Part shown: piece after piece, positions 39,755 through 50,588 of the stretch
How the letters are laid out: each line of letters starts with the position of its first letter
Position numbering within the stretch: the stretch's first letter is position 1
From: Luteimonas sp. 9C
GTDB lineage: Bacteria; Pseudomonadota; Gammaproteobacteria; Xanthomonadales; Xanthomonadaceae
Length of the DNA: 64,000 bases
Direction: 5' to 3'
Assembly (NCBI RefSeq): GCF_902506295.1
Contig: NZ_LR733312.1
Span: forward strand, 1,750,095-1,814,094
Notes under the pieces: generated by a model
What the model saw: the letters and a program-made list of their open reading frames with translations, nothing else
The model's database searches: none
What the model was told of the DNA's origin: nothing
Made by a program: the position numbers and the translations under genes

Positions 39755-41205
39755 CGCGTGCCCTCCGTCACCTGGAAGCCGGACTGCGCCAGCTGCTGCA
39801 CGGCGGCGCCGATGTCGCCGGCGCCCATCATCAGCAGCAGGTCGCCGTCCTGGAGGATGTCCGGCAGCACGCCGGCCAGGTCGTCGGCGCTGTTGACGAC
39901 GACGGGATCGATGCGGCCACGCGCCCGGATCGCACGCGCCAGCGCCTTCGCGTCCGCGCCCGCGATCGGCGCTTCGCCGGCCGGATAGACCTCGGTCAGC
40001 ACCAGCGCGTCGACATCCGACAGCACGCCGGCGAAATCGTCGAACAGGTCACGCGTGCGGCTGTAGCGGTGCGGCTGGAACGCCACGACGAGGCGACGGT
40101 CGCTCCAGCCCCCACGCGCGGCTTCGAACACCGCAGCGAGTTCCCTGGGGTGATGGCCGTAGTCGTCGACCAGCTGCACGCGTGCGCCGGTCGGCGTGAC
40201 GAGCTCGCCGAGCAGATTGAAGCGGCGGCCGATACCCTCGAAGCGGCCGAGCGCGGCGACGATGGCTTCCGGCGCGACGCCGAGCTGCCAGCCCACTGCG
40301 GCGGCGGCGAGCGCGTTGAGCACGTTGTGGCGGCCGGGCAGCGCGAGACGCGCACGCACGCGGGTGTTCTCGGGCAGGCACAGCGTGAACGTCATCGCCG
40401 CGCCGTCCTGGCCGATGTCCTCGGCGCGCACGTCGGCGTCTTCGGACAGACCGTAGGTCATCACGTGGCGCGGCGTTTCCGACGCCAGACGCGCGACTTC
40501 GGCGTCATCGATGCACAGCACCGCGAGACCGTAGAACGGCAGGCGGTGCAGGAATTCGTGGAACGCGGCCTGCACGCGGGCGAAGTCGCCGCCGTAGTTC
40601 TCCAGGTGATCGGCGTCGATGTTGGTGACGATGGCGACCAGCGGATTGAGACGCAGGAAACTGCCGTCGCTCTCGTCGGCCTCGGCCACCAGCCAGTCGC
40701 CGCTGCCCAGCCGCGCATTCGCGCCCGCGGCCAGCAACTGGCCACCGACGACGAACGTCGGATCGAGGCCACCCTCGGCGAGCACGCTCGCGGTCAGCGA
40801 GGTCGTCGTCGTCTTGCCGTGGGTGCCGGCCACCGCGATGCTGCGGCGGAAGCGCATCAGCTCGGCGAGCATCTCGGCGCGCGGCACCACCGGAATGCGC
40901 TGCGCGCGCGCTTCCATCAGCTCGGGGTTGTCGTGGCGGATCGCGCTCGACACGACCACGCAGTCGGTGCCCAGCACGTTGGCCGCGGCGTGGCCACGAT
41001 GGATCGTCGCGCCCAGACGCGTCAGGCGACGCGTGGTCGCGCTGTCGGCGGTATCGGAACCCGACACCTTGTAGCCCAGCGTGCACAGCACTTCGGCGAT
41101 GCCGCTCATGCCGATGCCGCCGATGCCGACGAAGTGGACGCGCGAGAACACCTTGGCGAAGTCTTCCTTCGACAGGCCGCGGGTCTGGTGGAGACGACGG
41201 ATCAT
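39751..41205 (-). CDS. murC: UDP-N-acetylmuramate--L-alanine ligase
   Basis: A 484-residue Mur ligase. Domain 1 has [18 protein letters not shown], domain 2 the P-loop [10 protein letters not shown] and [10 protein letters not shown], and domain 3 [14 protein letters not shown]. It adds L-Ala to UDP-MurNAc. ATG 41205 was chosen since it overlaps the ftsW stop by 4 bases; the longer in-frame reading lies within ftsW. In relatives murG normally lies between ftsW and murC; here ftsW and murC are joined directly. Confidence 0.97.
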   Translation of the reverse strand: MIRRLHQTRGLSKEDFAKVFSRVHFVGIGGIGMSGIAEVLCTLGYKVSGSDTADSATTRRLTRLGATIHRGHAAANVLGTDCVVVSSAIRHDNPELMEARAQRIPVVPRAEMLAELMRFRRSIAVAGTHGKTTTTSLTASVLAEGGLDPTFVVGGQLLAAGANARLGSGDWLVAEADESDGSFLRLNPLVAIVTNIDADHLENYGGDFARVQAAFHEFLHRLPFYGLAVLCIDDAEVARLASETPRHVMTYGLSEDADVRAEDIGQDGAAMTFTLCLPENTRVRARLALPGRHNVLNALAAAAVGWQLGVAPEAIVAALGRFEGIGRRFNLLGELVTPTGARVQLVDDYGHHPRELAAVFEAARGGWSDRRLVVAFQPHRYSRTRDLFDDFAGVLSDVDALVLTEVYPAGEAPIAGADAKALARAIRARGRIDPVVVNSADDLAGVLPDILQDGDLLLMMGAGDIGAAVQQLAQSGFQVTEGTR

Positions 41206-42542
41206 GCCTGGCTCCTGCCGCCGAAGCTCGGCTCGACGCGCTGCTGCAGGCGGCTGGTACCGCGCGACGGCGCGCCCGACTGCACGGGCAGTGGCGGCTG
41301 GGTGGTGGGGGGAACCGGGCCTGCGGGCGCCGGCGCCGCGGCGTCGCCGCGCAACCGGGCGACCTGACGCTGGGCACGGTCGAGTTCGTAGGACACGCGC
41401 AGCAGCAGGCCCATCGCGACGCACGTCATCATCACGCTGGAGCCGCCCGACGACACCAGCGGCAGGGTGAGGCCCTTGGTCGGCAGCAAGCCGAGGTTCA
41501 CGCCGATCGACACCATGCTCTGCAGGCCGATCATCAGCGCCACGCCGAAGGCGCAGTAGCCGGCGAAGTGGCGGCGCATCTCGACGCACTTCAGGCCGAC
41601 CCAGAACGCACGGCCGACCAGCGCGACGAACAGGCCGATCACCAGGCACACGCCGATAAAGCCGAGTTCCTCGGCCAGCACCGAGAAGATGAAGTCGGTA
41701 TGCGCTTCGGGCAGGTACGACAGCTTCTGCACCGATGCCCCCAGGCCCACGCCGGCGAACTCGCCGCGCCCCACCGCCATCAGCGCATTGCTGAGCTGGT
41801 AGCCCGCGCCGAGCTGGTCGGCCCACGGATCGAGGAACGAGGTCAGGCGACGCACGCGGTAGGGCTCGAGGATCGCGATGAAGGCGAAGATCGGCAGGCC
41901 GATGACGACCGGCGCAGCCATGCGCGGCATGTGCACGCCGCCGAGCACCAGCATGCCGGCGGTCACCGCGAGGATCAGCGAGGCGTGGCCGAAGTCGGGC
42001 TGCAGCAGCAGCAGGCCGACCAGGCCGACCGCGACGCCGAGCGGCTTGAGCATCGCCGGCCAGGTCGCGTTGACCTCGTCGCGGAAGCGCACGAGATAGC
42101 TCGACAGCCACACGATGTAGATGACCTTGACCGCCTCGACGACCTGGAAGTTCGACACGCCCAGCCAGATCCAGCGGTGCGCGCCATTGACCGAGCGGCC
42201 GAGGCCGGGCACGAACACCAGCAGCAGCAGGCCGAAGCAGGCCAGCAGCACGAAGCGGTCGTATTTCTCGATCGTCTTGAGTTCCGTGCGCATCACCGCG
42301 AACGCCAGGCCGAAACCCAGCGCAAGGAACATCAGATGACGGGTCAGGAAGTAGTAGCGGCCGACGCGCAGGTCCTCGCCGATGGCGATCGAGCTCGACG
42401 CGACCATGATCACGCCGAGCGTCGCGATCGACACGATGATGCCGACCAGCCACGGATCGAAGCGGCCGACGATGTCGTCGATGCGGGTCGCCTGGCGGGT
42501 GCCGGCGCCGTCGTGGGCCATGGCATCGTAGCTGCGGGCCAT
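41202..42542 (-). CDS. ftsW: SEDS-family peptidoglycan polymerase FtsW
   Basis: A 446-residue polytopic protein with about ten membrane segments that polymerises lipid II together with Fts[24 protein letters not shown] is represented by [20 protein letters not shown] near the C terminus, and GAHRWIWLG and [10 protein letters not shown] carry the conserved residues. After the last helix it has an unusual 60-residue cytoplasmic tail rich in Pro, Gln and Arg. ATG 42542 (MARSYDAM) overlaps the mraY stop by one base, and its own stop overlaps murC by 4. Confidence 0.96.
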   Translation of the reverse strand: MARSYDAMAHDGAGTRQATRIDDIVGRFDPWLVGIIVSIATLGVIMVASSSIAIGEDLRVGRYYFLTRHLMFLALGFGLAFAVMRTELKTIEKYDRFVLLACFGLLLLVFVPGLGRSVNGAHRWIWLGVSNFQVVEAVKVIYIVWLSSYLVRFRDEVNATWPAMLKPLGVAVGLVGLLLLQPDFGHASLILAVTAGMLVLGGVHMPRMAAPVVIGLPIFAFIAILEPYRVRRLTSFLDPWADQLGAGYQLSNALMAVGRGEFAGVGLGASVQKLSYLPEAHTDFIFSVLAEELGFIGVCLVIGLFVALVGRAFWVGLKCVEMRRHFAGYCAFGVALMIGLQSMVSIGVNLGLLPTKGLTLPLVSSGGSSVMMTCVAMGLLLRVSYELDRAQRQVARLRGDAAAPAPAGPVPPTTQPPLPVQSGAPSRGTSRLQQRVEPSFGGRSQA

Positions 42543-43627
42543 CAGCGCACCTTCAACGTGGCGAGGCCGACCAGCACCAGGATCACCGAGATGATCCAGA
42601 AACGCACGATCACGCGCGGCTCGGGCCAGCCCTTGAGTTCGAAGTGGTGGTGGATGGGCGCCATGCGGAACACGCGCTTGCCGGTCAGCTTGAAGCTGGC
42701 CACCTGGATCATCACCGACAGCGTCTCGATGACGAAGATGCCGCCCATGATTACCAGCACCAGTTCCTGGCGGACGATCACCGCCATCGTGCCGAGCACG
42801 GCGCCGAGCGCCAGCGCGCCGATATCGCCCATGAACACCATCGCCGGATACGTGTTGAACCACAGGAAGCCCAGGCCCGCGCCGGCGATCGCCGCGCAGA
42901 TGATCACCAGTTCACCCGCGCCCGGCACCTGCGGAATTTGCAGGTAGTTCGAGAACACCGCGTTGCCGGAGGCGTAGGCGAACACGCCGAGACCGCAGGC
43001 GACCAGCACGGTCGGCATGATCGCCAGACCGTCGAGCCCGTCGGTCAGGTTCACCGCATTGGAGAAGCCGACGATCCAGAAGTAGGCGATCGCCACGAAA
43101 CTGACGCCGGCCAGCGGCAGGGCGATCGACTTGAACAGCGGCACGTAGAACGTGGTGGCCGCGGCGACGTCGGCATAGAGATAGAGGTAGAGACCGGCGG
43201 CGAGGCCGAAGATCGACTGCAGCAGGTACTTCCAGCGGGACTTGAGGCCGTTGGGATCGCGCTTGACGATCTTGATCCAGTCGTCGTACCAGCCGATCAC
43301 GCCGAAGGCCACCATCACGCCCATCACCACCCACACGTACTTGTTGCGCAGGTCGCCCCACAGCAGCACCGACAGGAAGATGGTCAGCAGGATCAGCGCC
43401 CCGCCCATGGTCGGCGTACCGGCTTTGGAGAAATGCGTCTGCGGACCGTCCTGACGGATCGGCTGGCCGCCCTTGAACTGGGCGAGCTTGCGGATCACCG
43501 CCGGGCCCAGCCACAGCGACAGCAGCAGCGAGGTCAGCGCCGCGAGGATGCCGCGGAACGTGAGGTATTCGAACAGCTTGAAGAAGTCTTCCAGACCCTG
43601 CAGCCAGCGGGCGAGTTCAAGCAGCAT
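42542..43627 (-). CDS. mraY: Phospho-MurNAc-pentapeptide translocase MraY
   Basis: A 361-residue, ten-helix membrane enzyme that transfers phospho-MurNAc-pentapeptide to undecaprenyl phosphate, giving lipid I. The catalytic DDWIK pair, [13 protein letters not shown], the [11 protein letters not shown] motif and the HHHFELKGW triple-His loop are all present. It overlaps murF by 11 bases and is joined to ftsW with no room for murD. Confidence 0.98.
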   Translation of the reverse strand: MLLELARWLQGLEDFFKLFEYLTFRGILAALTSLLLSLWLGPAVIRKLAQFKGGQPIRQDGPQTHFSKAGTPTMGGALILLTIFLSVLLWGDLRNKYVWVVMGVMVAFGVIGWYDDWIKIVKRDPNGLKSRWKYLLQSIFGLAAGLYLYLYADVAAATTFYVPLFKSIALPLAGVSFVAIAYFWIVGFSNAVNLTDGLDGLAIMPTVLVACGLGVFAYASGNAVFSNYLQIPQVPGAGELVIICAAIAGAGLGFLWFNTYPAMVFMGDIGALALGAVLGTMAVIVRQELVLVIMGGIFVIETLSVMIQVASFKLTGKRVFRMAPIHHHFELKGWPEPRVIVRFWIISVILVLVGLATLKVR

Positions 43628-44999
43628 GTCCGGTTCCTTCAGTCGTGCGCAGCGCGGTGACCACCCGGTCCATCGCGCTGCCGCGCGAGCCCTTCACCAG
43701 CACGCGCGCATCGGCGTGCAGGTCGGCCCGCAGCGCTTCGATCAGCGCGTCGTGGGTCTCGAATCGGCGCGCACCGTCGCCGAAGGCATCAGCGGCGGCC
43801 GCGCTCAGTGCGCCCAGCGCATACAGCCGCGCGATGCCGGCCGACTTCGCGCGCACACCGGCCTGGGCGTGCATCGCCGCGCCATCGGTGCCGAGTTCGC
43901 GCATGTCGCCCAGCACCAGCCAGCGGTCACCGCCGCCGGCGGCGAGCGTGTCGATGGCGGCGTTGAGCGAACCGGGATTGGCGTTGTAGCTGTCGTCGAT
44001 CAGCACCGCGCCTTCAGCCACCGTGTAGCGGACCAGACGGCCGGCGACGGCTTCGGCGCTGCCGAGCGCGACGACGATGGTCGCCAGCGGCACGCCGGCG
44101 GCGAGCGCGATGGCCGTCGCGGCGAGCGCGTTGCGCACGTTGTGGCGGCCGGGCAACGGCAGGGTGACGTCGGCCTCGCCCGCGGGCGTGAGCAGACGGA
44201 AGTGCGCACCGGCTTCATCGAGGCGCACGTCGCGCGCGGACACGTCGGCCGTGGCCTCGATGCCGAAGCGCAGCAGGCGACGGCCGTGGGCGCGCTCCGC
44301 GAAATACGGTGCGAACGCGTCGTCGGCATTGATGATCGCGGTGCCGTCTGCGGGCAGCGCGTCGTAGATCGCGGCCTTGGTATCGGCGATGCCCAGCAGG
44401 CTGCCCATGCGCTCCATGTGCGCCGGCGCGATGTTGTTGACCAGTGCGATGCGCGGCTGCGCGATCGCGGTCAGGTAGGCGATGTCACCCGGCTTGCCGG
44501 CGCCCATCTCGTAGACCGCGAAGACCGCATCTTCCGGCGCATCGAGTACCGCCAGCGGCAGGCCGATCTCGTTGTTGAAATTGCCGGGGTTGAAGCTGGT
44601 GGGTGCATGACGCGACAGGATCGCGGCGACCAGCTGCTTGACGCTGGTCTTGCCGTTGCTGCCGGTGATCGCCACGACCGTCGCGGCGCGTGCGCGCTGC
44701 ACCGCGGTGGCCAGCGCACCGAGTGCCAGCTGCGGATCACTGACCACGATCTGCGGCAACGTGATGTCGAGCGGACGCGCGACCAGTGCCGCACGCGCGC
44801 CGCGGGCGGCGGCATCAGCGACGTGATCGTGCCCGTCGAAGGTGTCGCCCTTCAGCGCGACGAACAGCAGCGCATGCACTTCGGCCGCGTCGAGCTTGCG
44901 GGTATCGGTGGCGACGGCATCGATCGGAAAATCGCTGTCGACGCCGTGCAGACGACCGTTGACCAGCTGTGCGATGCGGGCGAGCGACAACGGATTCAT
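43617..44999 (-). CDS. murF: UDP-MurNAc-tripeptide--D-Ala-D-Ala ligase
   Basis: A 460-residue Mur ligase that adds D-Ala-D-Ala. The P-loop [12 protein letters not shown], the carbamoyl-lysine region and the [13 protein letters not shown] motif of domain 3 are visible. ATG 44999 overlaps the murE stop by 4 bases, and the 3' end overlaps mraY by 11. Confidence 0.97.
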   Translation of the reverse strand: MNPLSLARIAQLVNGRLHGVDSDFPIDAVATDTRKLDAAEVHALLFVALKGDTFDGHDHVADAAARGARAALVARPLDITLPQIVVSDPQLALGALATAVQRARAATVVAITGSNGKTSVKQLVAAILSRHAPTSFNPGNFNNEIGLPLAVLDAPEDAVFAVYEMGAGKPGDIAYLTAIAQPRIALVNNIAPAHMERMGSLLGIADTKAAIYDALPADGTAIINADDAFAPYFAERAHGRRLLRFGIEATADVSARDVRLDEAGAHFRLLTPAGEADVTLPLPGRHNVRNALAATAIALAAGVPLATIVVALGSAEAVAGRLVRYTVAEGAVLIDDSYNANPGSLNAAIDTLAAGGGDRWLVLGDMRELGTDGAAMHAQAGVRAKSAGIARLYALGALSAAAADAFGDGARRFETHDALIEALRADLHADARVLVKGSRGSAMDRVVTALRTTEGTGHAA

Positions 45000-46486
45000 G
45001 ACCGCGCCTCCGCATCACGTGCATCCAGCGCGGCCTGCGCGACGACGCGGTCGTCGAAGGCATGCTGCACGCCGTCGATCTCCTGGTAGGGCTCGTGGCC
45101 CTTGCCGGCGATCAGCACGATGTCGCCCGGCTTCGCTTCGCCGATCGCGCGTTCGATCGCGCGACGACGGTCGCGCTCGATCGTGACGGCGTCGGGCCTG
45201 GCGAAGCCGGCCAGGATGTCGGCGACGATCGCATCGCCGTTCTCGCCGCGCGGGTTGTCGTCGGTGACGATGACCCGGTCGGCGTGCGCTTCGGCGATGG
45301 CCGCCATCTGCGGACGCTTGCCGGTGTCGCGCTCACCGCCGCAGCCGAACACGCAGACCAGCTCGCCACGCAGATGACCGCGCAATGACTGCAGCGCCTG
45401 CTGAAGCGGATCGGGCTTGTGCGAATAGTCGACGACGACCAGCGGCTGCGTGTCGCCGCCGCCCAGACGGTTCATGCGGCCGGCGATCGGTTGCAGAGCG
45501 CCGAGCACGCGCGCGATGTCGGCCGGCGCATGGTCCAGCGCACGCAGCACGCCGGCCACGACCAGCAGGTTGTCGACGTTGAAGCGGCCGAGCAGCGCCG
45601 CGCGCACCGGCAGCGACTGGCCGTCGATGCACAGCGTGAACGCGAGGCCGCGGTCGTCGAGCGTGATGTCGTGCGCTGCGATGTCGGCCGCGGCATTGCC
45701 GGCAGCGCTGGTGGTGATCGCACGGACGCTGCCGTCGAGCTGCGCGGGCAGCGTGGCGCCGAAGGCGTCGTCGATGTTGATGACCGCGGCCTTCAGGCCC
45801 TCGCGCACGAACAGCTTGGCCTTCGCCGCGCCGTAGCCGGCCATGTCGCCGTGATAGTCGAGATGGTCGCGGGTGAGATTAGTGAACACCGCGACGTCGT
45901 AATGCACGGCGTCGACGCGGCCCTGGTCGAGCGCGTGCGAGCTGACTTCCATCGCCACCGCAGCTGCGCCGGCGTCGCGCAGCTGCGCGAGCAGCGCATG
46001 CGTCTGCAGCACCAGCGGCGTGGTGAAGCCGGTCGGCGCGATCGCGCCATGCAGGCCGGCGCCGAGCGTGCCGATGGTGCCGGCGCGCGTGCCGATGGCT
46101 TCGAGCGCCTGCGCCAGCAGCTGCACCGTCGAGGTCTTGCCGCTGGTGCCGGTCACGCCGACCATCGTCATCGCCTGCGACGGCTGGCCATGGAACGCAT
46201 CGGCCATCGTGCCCATGCGCGCACGCAGACCGGTGACGGCGATCGCATCGGCCGGCAGCGAGGGAATCTCCGCCGGGACCGGCGGCTCGAACAGGATCGC
46301 GCTGGCGCCGGCGGCGCGCGCGATGTCGGTGAAGTGCAGGCCGTGGGTACCGAAGCCGCCGATTGCGACGAAGGCGTCGCCCGGACGGATCGCGCGGCTG
46401 TCCTGGACGAGACCGATGATCACGGTGTCGGCCGGCACCGCCGCCACGTCGGGCAGCAAGGTGCTGAGCGCCATCGCGCGGCTCAT
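44996..46486 (-). CDS. murE: UDP-MurNAc-L-Ala-D-Glu--meso-diaminopimelate ligase
   Basis: A 496-residue Mur ligase. The P-loop [13 protein letters not shown], the [13 protein letters not shown] segment and the C-terminal [10 protein letters not shown] are present; DNPR is the signature that selects meso-diaminopimelate over lysine, as expected in a Gram-negative bacterium. It overlaps ftsI and murF by 4 bases each. Confidence 0.97.
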   Translation of the reverse strand: MSRAMALSTLLPDVAAVPADTVIIGLVQDSRAIRPGDAFVAIGGFGTHGLHFTDIARAAGASAILFEPPVPAEIPSLPADAIAVTGLRARMGTMADAFHGQPSQAMTMVGVTGTSGKTSTVQLLAQALEAIGTRAGTIGTLGAGLHGAIAPTGFTTPLVLQTHALLAQLRDAGAAAVAMEVSSHALDQGRVDAVHYDVAVFTNLTRDHLDYHGDMAGYGAAKAKLFVREGLKAAVINIDDAFGATLPAQLDGSVRAITTSAAGNAAADIAAHDITLDDRGLAFTLCIDGQSLPVRAALLGRFNVDNLLVVAGVLRALDHAPADIARVLGALQPIAGRMNRLGGGDTQPLVVVDYSHKPDPLQQALQSLRGHLRGELVCVFGCGGERDTGKRPQMAAIAEAHADRVIVTDDNPRGENGDAIVADILAGFARPDAVTIERDRRRAIERAIGEAKPGDIVLIAGKGHEPYQEIDGVQHAFDDRVVAQAALDARDAEARS

Positions 46487-48369
46487 CGCTGGCCTCCGGC
46501 GACGTGCGTCGCGGCGACCGGCGTGGGCTGCGCGGCGGACACGACCGGCGCCGCGGGTGCGGCCGCCGGCGTCGCGGGCACGGTCCGGCCCTGCTCGCGC
46601 GCACGCTTGGCATCGGCCGTGGCCTGCGCGGCCAGCCAGGTGTCGATATCGTCCGGCGGCACGTCCATCAGGCGCAGCGCGCCGTCCATGACCCGCTGGA
46701 ACACCGGGGCGGACACGTAGCCGCCGCCGTAGGTCGAGCCGCCCTTGGAGGTGTCGGGATCGTCGATGACGACGGCCATCGCGAAGCGCGGATTCTCGAC
46801 CGGCACCAGGCCGGCGAAGAACGCGAGGTAACGGCGCGCATAGCCGCCGCCGCTGGCCTTGCGCGCCGTGCCGGACTTGCCGGCGACGTGATAGCCGAGG
46901 ATCGCCGCGCGCGTGCCGGTGCCGCCGGGCTCGGTGACGGTCTGCATCATCCGCACCACTTCGTCGGCGACCGCGGCCGAGACCACCTGGTGCGATTCAC
47001 CCGCCTGCCCCTTGACGAAGGTCGGCGTGATCGCGCGGCCGTGATTGCCGAGCGTGGCGTAGGCGTGGGCGATCTGCATCGGCGTGACCGACAGGCCGTA
47101 GCCGTAGGACATGCCCTGCTTGCTGGTGCCGCTCCAGCGCGACGGATCCGGGAACAGGCCGGCGGCCTCGCCCGGGAAACCGCTGCCGGTGCTCTGCCCG
47201 TAGCCGAAGCTGCGCACGAAGTCGTAAAAGTACTGGTTCTCGAGCTTGTGCACGATCATCGCCGAGCCGACGTTCGAGCTCTTGGTGATGATGCCGGTGG
47301 TGTCGAGCACGCCGTAGTTGCGGAAATCGCTGGTGCGGAAGCGGCCGTTCGGAATCCAGCCCGGGCTGGTATTGAACGTGCTCGCCGGCGTGATGACGCC
47401 CTTCTCCAGCGCTGCCGCCACGGTGATCGGCTTCATCGTCGAGCCGGGCTCGAGCAGATCGGTCAGCGCGCGGTTGCGGTGCGCGTCGCGGTTCTCGCCG
47501 GTGACGCGGTTGTTGTTGTAGGTCGGCAGGTTGGCCATCGCCAGCACCTCGCCGGTCGCCACGTCCAGCACGACGATCGAGCCTGCGCTCGCGCCGGTGT
47601 CTTCCAGCGCGCGCCGCAGCTCGCGGTGCGCCAGAAACTGGATGCGGCGGTCGATGCTCAGCACCAGATCCTTGCCCGGCTCGGCGGCGCGCACCAGGCT
47701 CACGTGTTCGACGATGCGGCCGTGGCGATCGCGGATCACGTTCTGCGCGCCCGGCTTGCCGGCCAGCCATTCGTCGAACGCGAGTTCCACGCCTTCCTGG
47801 CCGTTGTCGTCGATGTTGGTGAAGCCGAGCACGTGCGAGACCGCTTCACCCTGCGGGTAGAAACGGCGGTATTCGCGCTGCGAGAACACGCCCGGCACGC
47901 CGAGATCCAGCACGCGCTTGGCCGCGACCGGGCTGATCCGGCGGTGGCGCGGGATGTACATGAATTCCTTGTCGGCGCGCTGCGACACCGCGCGCGACAG
48001 TTCCTCGAGCGGCAGGCCCGTCGCCCGGGCCAGCTCGGGCAGGCGGTCGGGATGCTTGCTCAGTTCCTGCGGATTGGCCCACAGCGATTCGACCGGCGAG
48101 GAGATCGCCAGCGGCTCGCCATTGCGGTCGGTGATCATGCCGCGCGAGGCCGGGATCGGCACTTCGCGGCGGAAACGCGCGTCGGCCTTCTGCTGGTAGA
48201 ACGCGTTGTCGATCAGCTGCAGGTCCACCGCGCGGCCGACCAGCGCCACCGCGCCCAGGCCCAGCGCGCCGCCGACCAGCATCAGGCGCAGGCGCAGGTC
48301 GAACTGCGCGCGCTTGCGCGGCTTCTTGGCGTGGCCGTCGCCGGCCTTGATGAACTTGCGGAAGTTCAT
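46483..48369 (-). CDS. ftsI: Division transpeptidase FtsI (PBP3)
   Basis: A 628-residue class B penicillin-binding protein for septal cross-linking. A short basic cytoplasmic part and one membrane helix (about 27-50) precede the dimerisation domain and the transpeptidase domain with the active Ser310 in STMK, SSN in TKSSNVG and KSGTA in [10 protein letters not shown]. The C terminus is extended by about 45 residues rich in Ala and Pro. ATG 48369 overlaps ftsL by 4 bases; upstream reading enters ftsL and rsmH and was rejected. Confidence 0.97.
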   Translation of the reverse strand: MNFRKFIKAGDGHAKKPRKRAQFDLRLRLMLVGGALGLGAVALVGRAVDLQLIDNAFYQQKADARFRREVPIPASRGMITDRNGEPLAISSPVESLWANPQELSKHPDRLPELARATGLPLEELSRAVSQRADKEFMYIPRHRRISPVAAKRVLDLGVPGVFSQREYRRFYPQGEAVSHVLGFTNIDDNGQEGVELAFDEWLAGKPGAQNVIRDRHGRIVEHVSLVRAAEPGKDLVLSIDRRIQFLAHRELRRALEDTGASAGSIVVLDVATGEVLAMANLPTYNNNRVTGENRDAHRNRALTDLLEPGSTMKPITVAAALEKGVITPASTFNTSPGWIPNGRFRTSDFRNYGVLDTTGIITKSSNVGSAMIVHKLENQYFYDFVRSFGYGQSTGSGFPGEAAGLFPDPSRWSGTSKQGMSYGYGLSVTPMQIAHAYATLGNHGRAITPTFVKGQAGESHQVVSAAVADEVVRMMQTVTEPGGTGTRAAILGYHVAGKSGTARKASGGGYARRYLAFFAGLVPVENPRFAMAVVIDDPDTSKGGSTYGGGYVSAPVFQRVMDGALRLMDVPPDDIDTWLAAQATADAKRAREQGRTVPATPAAAPAAPVVSAAQPTPVAATHVAGGQR

Positions 48370-48635
48370 GGGCGCACCACGACGATCTCGGCCGTCTCGG
48401 GGAAACGCATGCCCAGGCGCTCGCGTGCCACCTGGTCGACGCGGTTGCTCATCGCCCACGTGGCCTGCTCGAGCTGCAGGCGGCCGAAGTCGATGTTGAG
48501 CTCGTCGCGCGCGCGCTCCAGACGGGTCAGGTCGATGTAGAGCTGGCGGTAGTCGTGGCGCGCGTGGACCACGCCGATCGCCGTGATCACGTTGGCGCAC
48601 AGCAGAATCGCGACCACGAGATGGCGCAGCTTCAT
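48366..48635 (-). CDS. ftsL: Cell division protein FtsL
   Basis: An 89-residue bitopic protein: a short N terminus, one membrane helix ([19 protein letters not shown]) and a periplasmic coiled coil ([19 protein letters not shown]). It binds FtsB and FtsQ and activates FtsWI. Sequence conservation is low in this family; the identification rests on size, topology and position between rsmH and ftsI, with 4-base overlaps on both sides. Confidence 0.92.
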   Translation of the reverse strand: MKLRHLVVAILLCANVITAIGVVHARHDYRQLYIDLTRLERARDELNIDFGRLQLEQATWAMSNRVDQVARERLGMRFPETAEIVVVRP

Positions 48636-49600
48636 GCGGCCACCTCCAGGTCGAGCTTCTCGGCCACACGCAGCACCGCACTGCGGGCGCGCGGATTGGC
48701 CCGCAGTTCGGCATCGTCGGCCTTGGTCGCGTCGGCGACGATGCGCAGGCGCGGCACGAAAGGCGCGGCTTCCGGCAGACGGCGGTTGCCGGCCGGCGCC
48801 TTGGCGTGACCGGCGATGAAGCGCTTGACGATGCGGTCTTCCAGCGAGTGGAAGCTGATCACCGCGAGACGGCCGCCCGGACGCAGCGCAGCGAACGCGG
48901 CATCGAGACCGGTTTCGAGATCGGCCAGCTCGCGGTTGATGTGGATGCGGATCGCCTGGAACGAGCGCGTGGCCGGATGCGTTTCCTTCTGGCCCGGCTT
49001 GGTCTTGCGCGGTACGTTGGCGGCGATCACGGCCGCCAGGTCGGCCGTGCGCAGGAACGGCGCTTCGGCGCGGCGCGCGACGACCGCACGCGCGATGCGG
49101 CGGCTCATGCGCTCCTCGCCATAGGTCCACAGCACGTCCGCGATCTCCGCCTCGTCGGCGCGCGCGATCCACTGCGCCGCACTTTCGCCGGCGTCGGGAT
49201 CCATGCGCATGTCGAGCGGACCGTCCTTGCCGAAGCTGAAGCCGCGCTCGGCGACATCGAGCTGCGGCGAGGACACGCCCAGATCGAACAGCACGCCGTC
49301 GAGCGGCGCGCGGGTCACGTCCTGCCAGCCGGTGAGCTCGACGAAGCTGCCACGGAAGATCGACACGCGCGGGTCATCGCCGAAGCGCGCCTGGGCAACC
49401 GCGATCGCATCGGGATCCTTGTCCATCACCAGCAGGCGGCCATCGGCGCCCAGCTGCGCGAGCACGCCGGCGGCATGGCCACCGCGGCCGAAGGTGCCAT
49501 CGAGGTAGCGGCCATCCGGGCGCACGTGCAGGCCGTCGAGCACCTGCGCGTACAACACCGGGAGGTGGCCGGACACGACATCCGTACCACCCGCGGTCAC
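48632..49600 (-). CDS. rsmH: 16S rRNA (cytosine-1402 N4)-methyltransferase
   Basis: A 322-residue SAM-dependent enzyme methylating N4 of C1402 in 16S r[16 protein letters not shown] is the N-terminal hallmark; [15 protein letters not shown] is motif [12 protein letters not shown] the catalytic region and [12 protein letters not shown] a strong C-terminal family motif. The start is GTG at 49600, which overlaps the mraZ stop in GTGA; no ATG fits. Confidence 0.96.
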   Translation of the reverse strand: MTAGGTDVVSGHLPVLYAQVLDGLHVRPDGRYLDGTFGRGGHAAGVLAQLGADGRLLVMDKDPDAIAVAQARFGDDPRVSIFRGSFVELTGWQDVTRAPLDGVLFDLGVSSPQLDVAERGFSFGKDGPLDMRMDPDAGESAAQWIARADEAEIADVLWTYGEERMSRRIARAVVARRAEAPFLRTADLAAVIAANVPRKTKPGQKETHPATRSFQAIRIHINRELADLETGLDAAFAALRPGGRLAVISFHSLEDRIVKRFIAGHAKAPAGNRRLPEAAPFVPRLRIVADATKADDAELRANPRARSAVLRVAEKLDLEVAA

Positions 49601-50046
49601 AACGGCAATCCTTCGAGATCGTCGCCGGCCATGTCCTCGTCGGTCAGGGTCTGGCGGATCTGCGCCTGATGCGCCTGCTCGCTCCAGAGCTCGAACTTGT
49701 CGCCCATGCCCACCAGCACGGCGCGGCGGTCGATGCCGACCGTATTGCGCTGGCTGGGCGGAATGCCGATGCGGCCGCTCGCGTCGGGCTCGAGCACCGT
49801 GGCGGCACCGACCAGCTTGAGCTGCAGGATGCGGTTGCGGGCCAGGGTGCGCGGCAGTGCGTTGACCTGGTCGCGCAGCGCTTCCCAGGCCTTGAACGGA
49901 TAGAGATACAGCCCGCCGGCATCGAAGGGGTTGTAGGTCAGGACCAGCCGGTTGTCGCATTCACGCGCGACGAAGTCCCGATAGGCGGTGGGAATCGCCA
50001 GTCGGCCCTTGTCGTCGATGGTGATGGCGGTCTCGCCCTGCAACAC
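49597..50046 (-). CDS. mraZ: Transcriptional regulator MraZ
   Basis: A 149-residue protein with two AbrB-like MraZ repeats, each with its DxxxR motif (DDKGR near residue 13 and DASGR near 90). MraZ represses its own operon in E. coli. The start is taken as GTG at 50046 ([15 protein letters not shown]), 6 bases after AGGA; relatives begin MFQGE, so position 1 fits. A TTG one codon later is the alternative. It is the first gene of the dcw cluster. Confidence 0.93.
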   Translation of the reverse strand: MLQGETAITIDDKGRLAIPTAYRDFVARECDNRLVLTYNPFDAGGLYLYPFKAWEALRDQVNALPRTLARNRILQLKLVGAATVLEPDASGRIGIPPSQRNTVGIDRRAVLVGMGDKFELWSEQAHQAQIRQTLTDEDMAGDDLEGLPL

Positions 50047-50097
50047 GTCCGTTCCTGCCCTTGAGTGCCCGTCTGGAGCGGGCTTTGGCGTTCGGAA

Positions 50098-50122
50098 AAC
50101 CACGAAATTCCCGGTTTCCCCA
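50098..50122 (-). promoter_or_regulatory. Possible MraZ operator
   Basis: On the minus strand three boxes lie at about 10-bp steps: TGGGGA (50117-50122), CGGGAA (50108-50113) and GTGGTT (50098-50103). E. coli MraZ binds repeated TGGG(A/G) boxes with similar spacing near its own promoter. The boxes lie just after the predicted start of transcription. The third is degenerate. Confidence 0.45.
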
Positions 50123-50131
50123 CGTGTCGCC

Positions 50132-50160
50132 ACCTTAGGACCCGTCATTTGGGTTGTCAA
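50132..50160 (-). promoter_or_regulatory. dcw cluster promoter
   Basis: A perfect TTGACA (50155-50160 on the minus strand) and TAAGGT (50132-50137) with the optimal 17-bp spacer, about 90 bp before mraZ. It is the best sigma-70 promoter in the window and should drive the dcw cluster. Confidence 0.7.
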
Positions 50161-50230
50161 CAGCTTTGTCGAGAACTTTTCACCTGTCTGGTCAATGACT
50201 TGCGGCACTCTTCAGAGACTTGTTCAAGCT

Positions 50231-50239
50231 TTATCCACA
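50231..50239 (+). promoter_or_regulatory. Perfect DnaA box upstream of mraZ
   Basis: TTATCCACA, the exact consensus DnaA binding site, about 70 bp upstream of the dcw -35 element. It lies inside AAGCTT inverted repeats. A single box does not make an origin; a regulatory role is inference. Confidence 0.55.
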
Positions 50240-50252
50240 AGCTTCTGTTTCG

Positions 50253-50267
50253 TCTCAAATTTTGAGA
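50253..50267. promoter_or_regulatory. Palindrome upstream of the dcw promoter
   Basis: TCTCAAATTTTGAGA: two perfect 7-bp arms around a single T, about 95 bp upstream of the -35. It looks like a dimeric repressor or activator site; the protein is unknown. Confidence 0.4.
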
Positions 50268-50588
50268 TTCCGGTCAAATTGACAACGAACGGAACCCTCA
50301 CGCAGGCTTCACGGAATCGGCCTGCTGCGCCGCAGCATCAGCGGTGTCGAAGCCACACGGTGCGCAGACGGCAGAGCCCTGACATCCCTCCAGGCGGCGT
50401 CGAGGCGTGAGGTAACCGACGGCGCAACCGCACCCGTCCTGCACGCATTCGACGAGCGCCCCCGCTCGGCGCCGGTCGTAGGTACCGCGAGGGCCAGCGG
50501 ATTGCATCGAACGGAGCCGGACAGGTCGCCCCCGACCACGGCCACAGACGCGGCGGGCCTCCGGTCCGTCGGAGGGCTTGCGGGATCA
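50268..50588. other. Gene-free stretch between dcw control region and rnpB
   Basis: About 320 bp of GC-rich sequence. The only structure is a hairpin near 50557-50580 (GGCCTCCGG paired with TCGGAGGGC) just past the 3' end of RNase P RNA, which may end that transcript. I see no gene. Confidence 0.5.
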
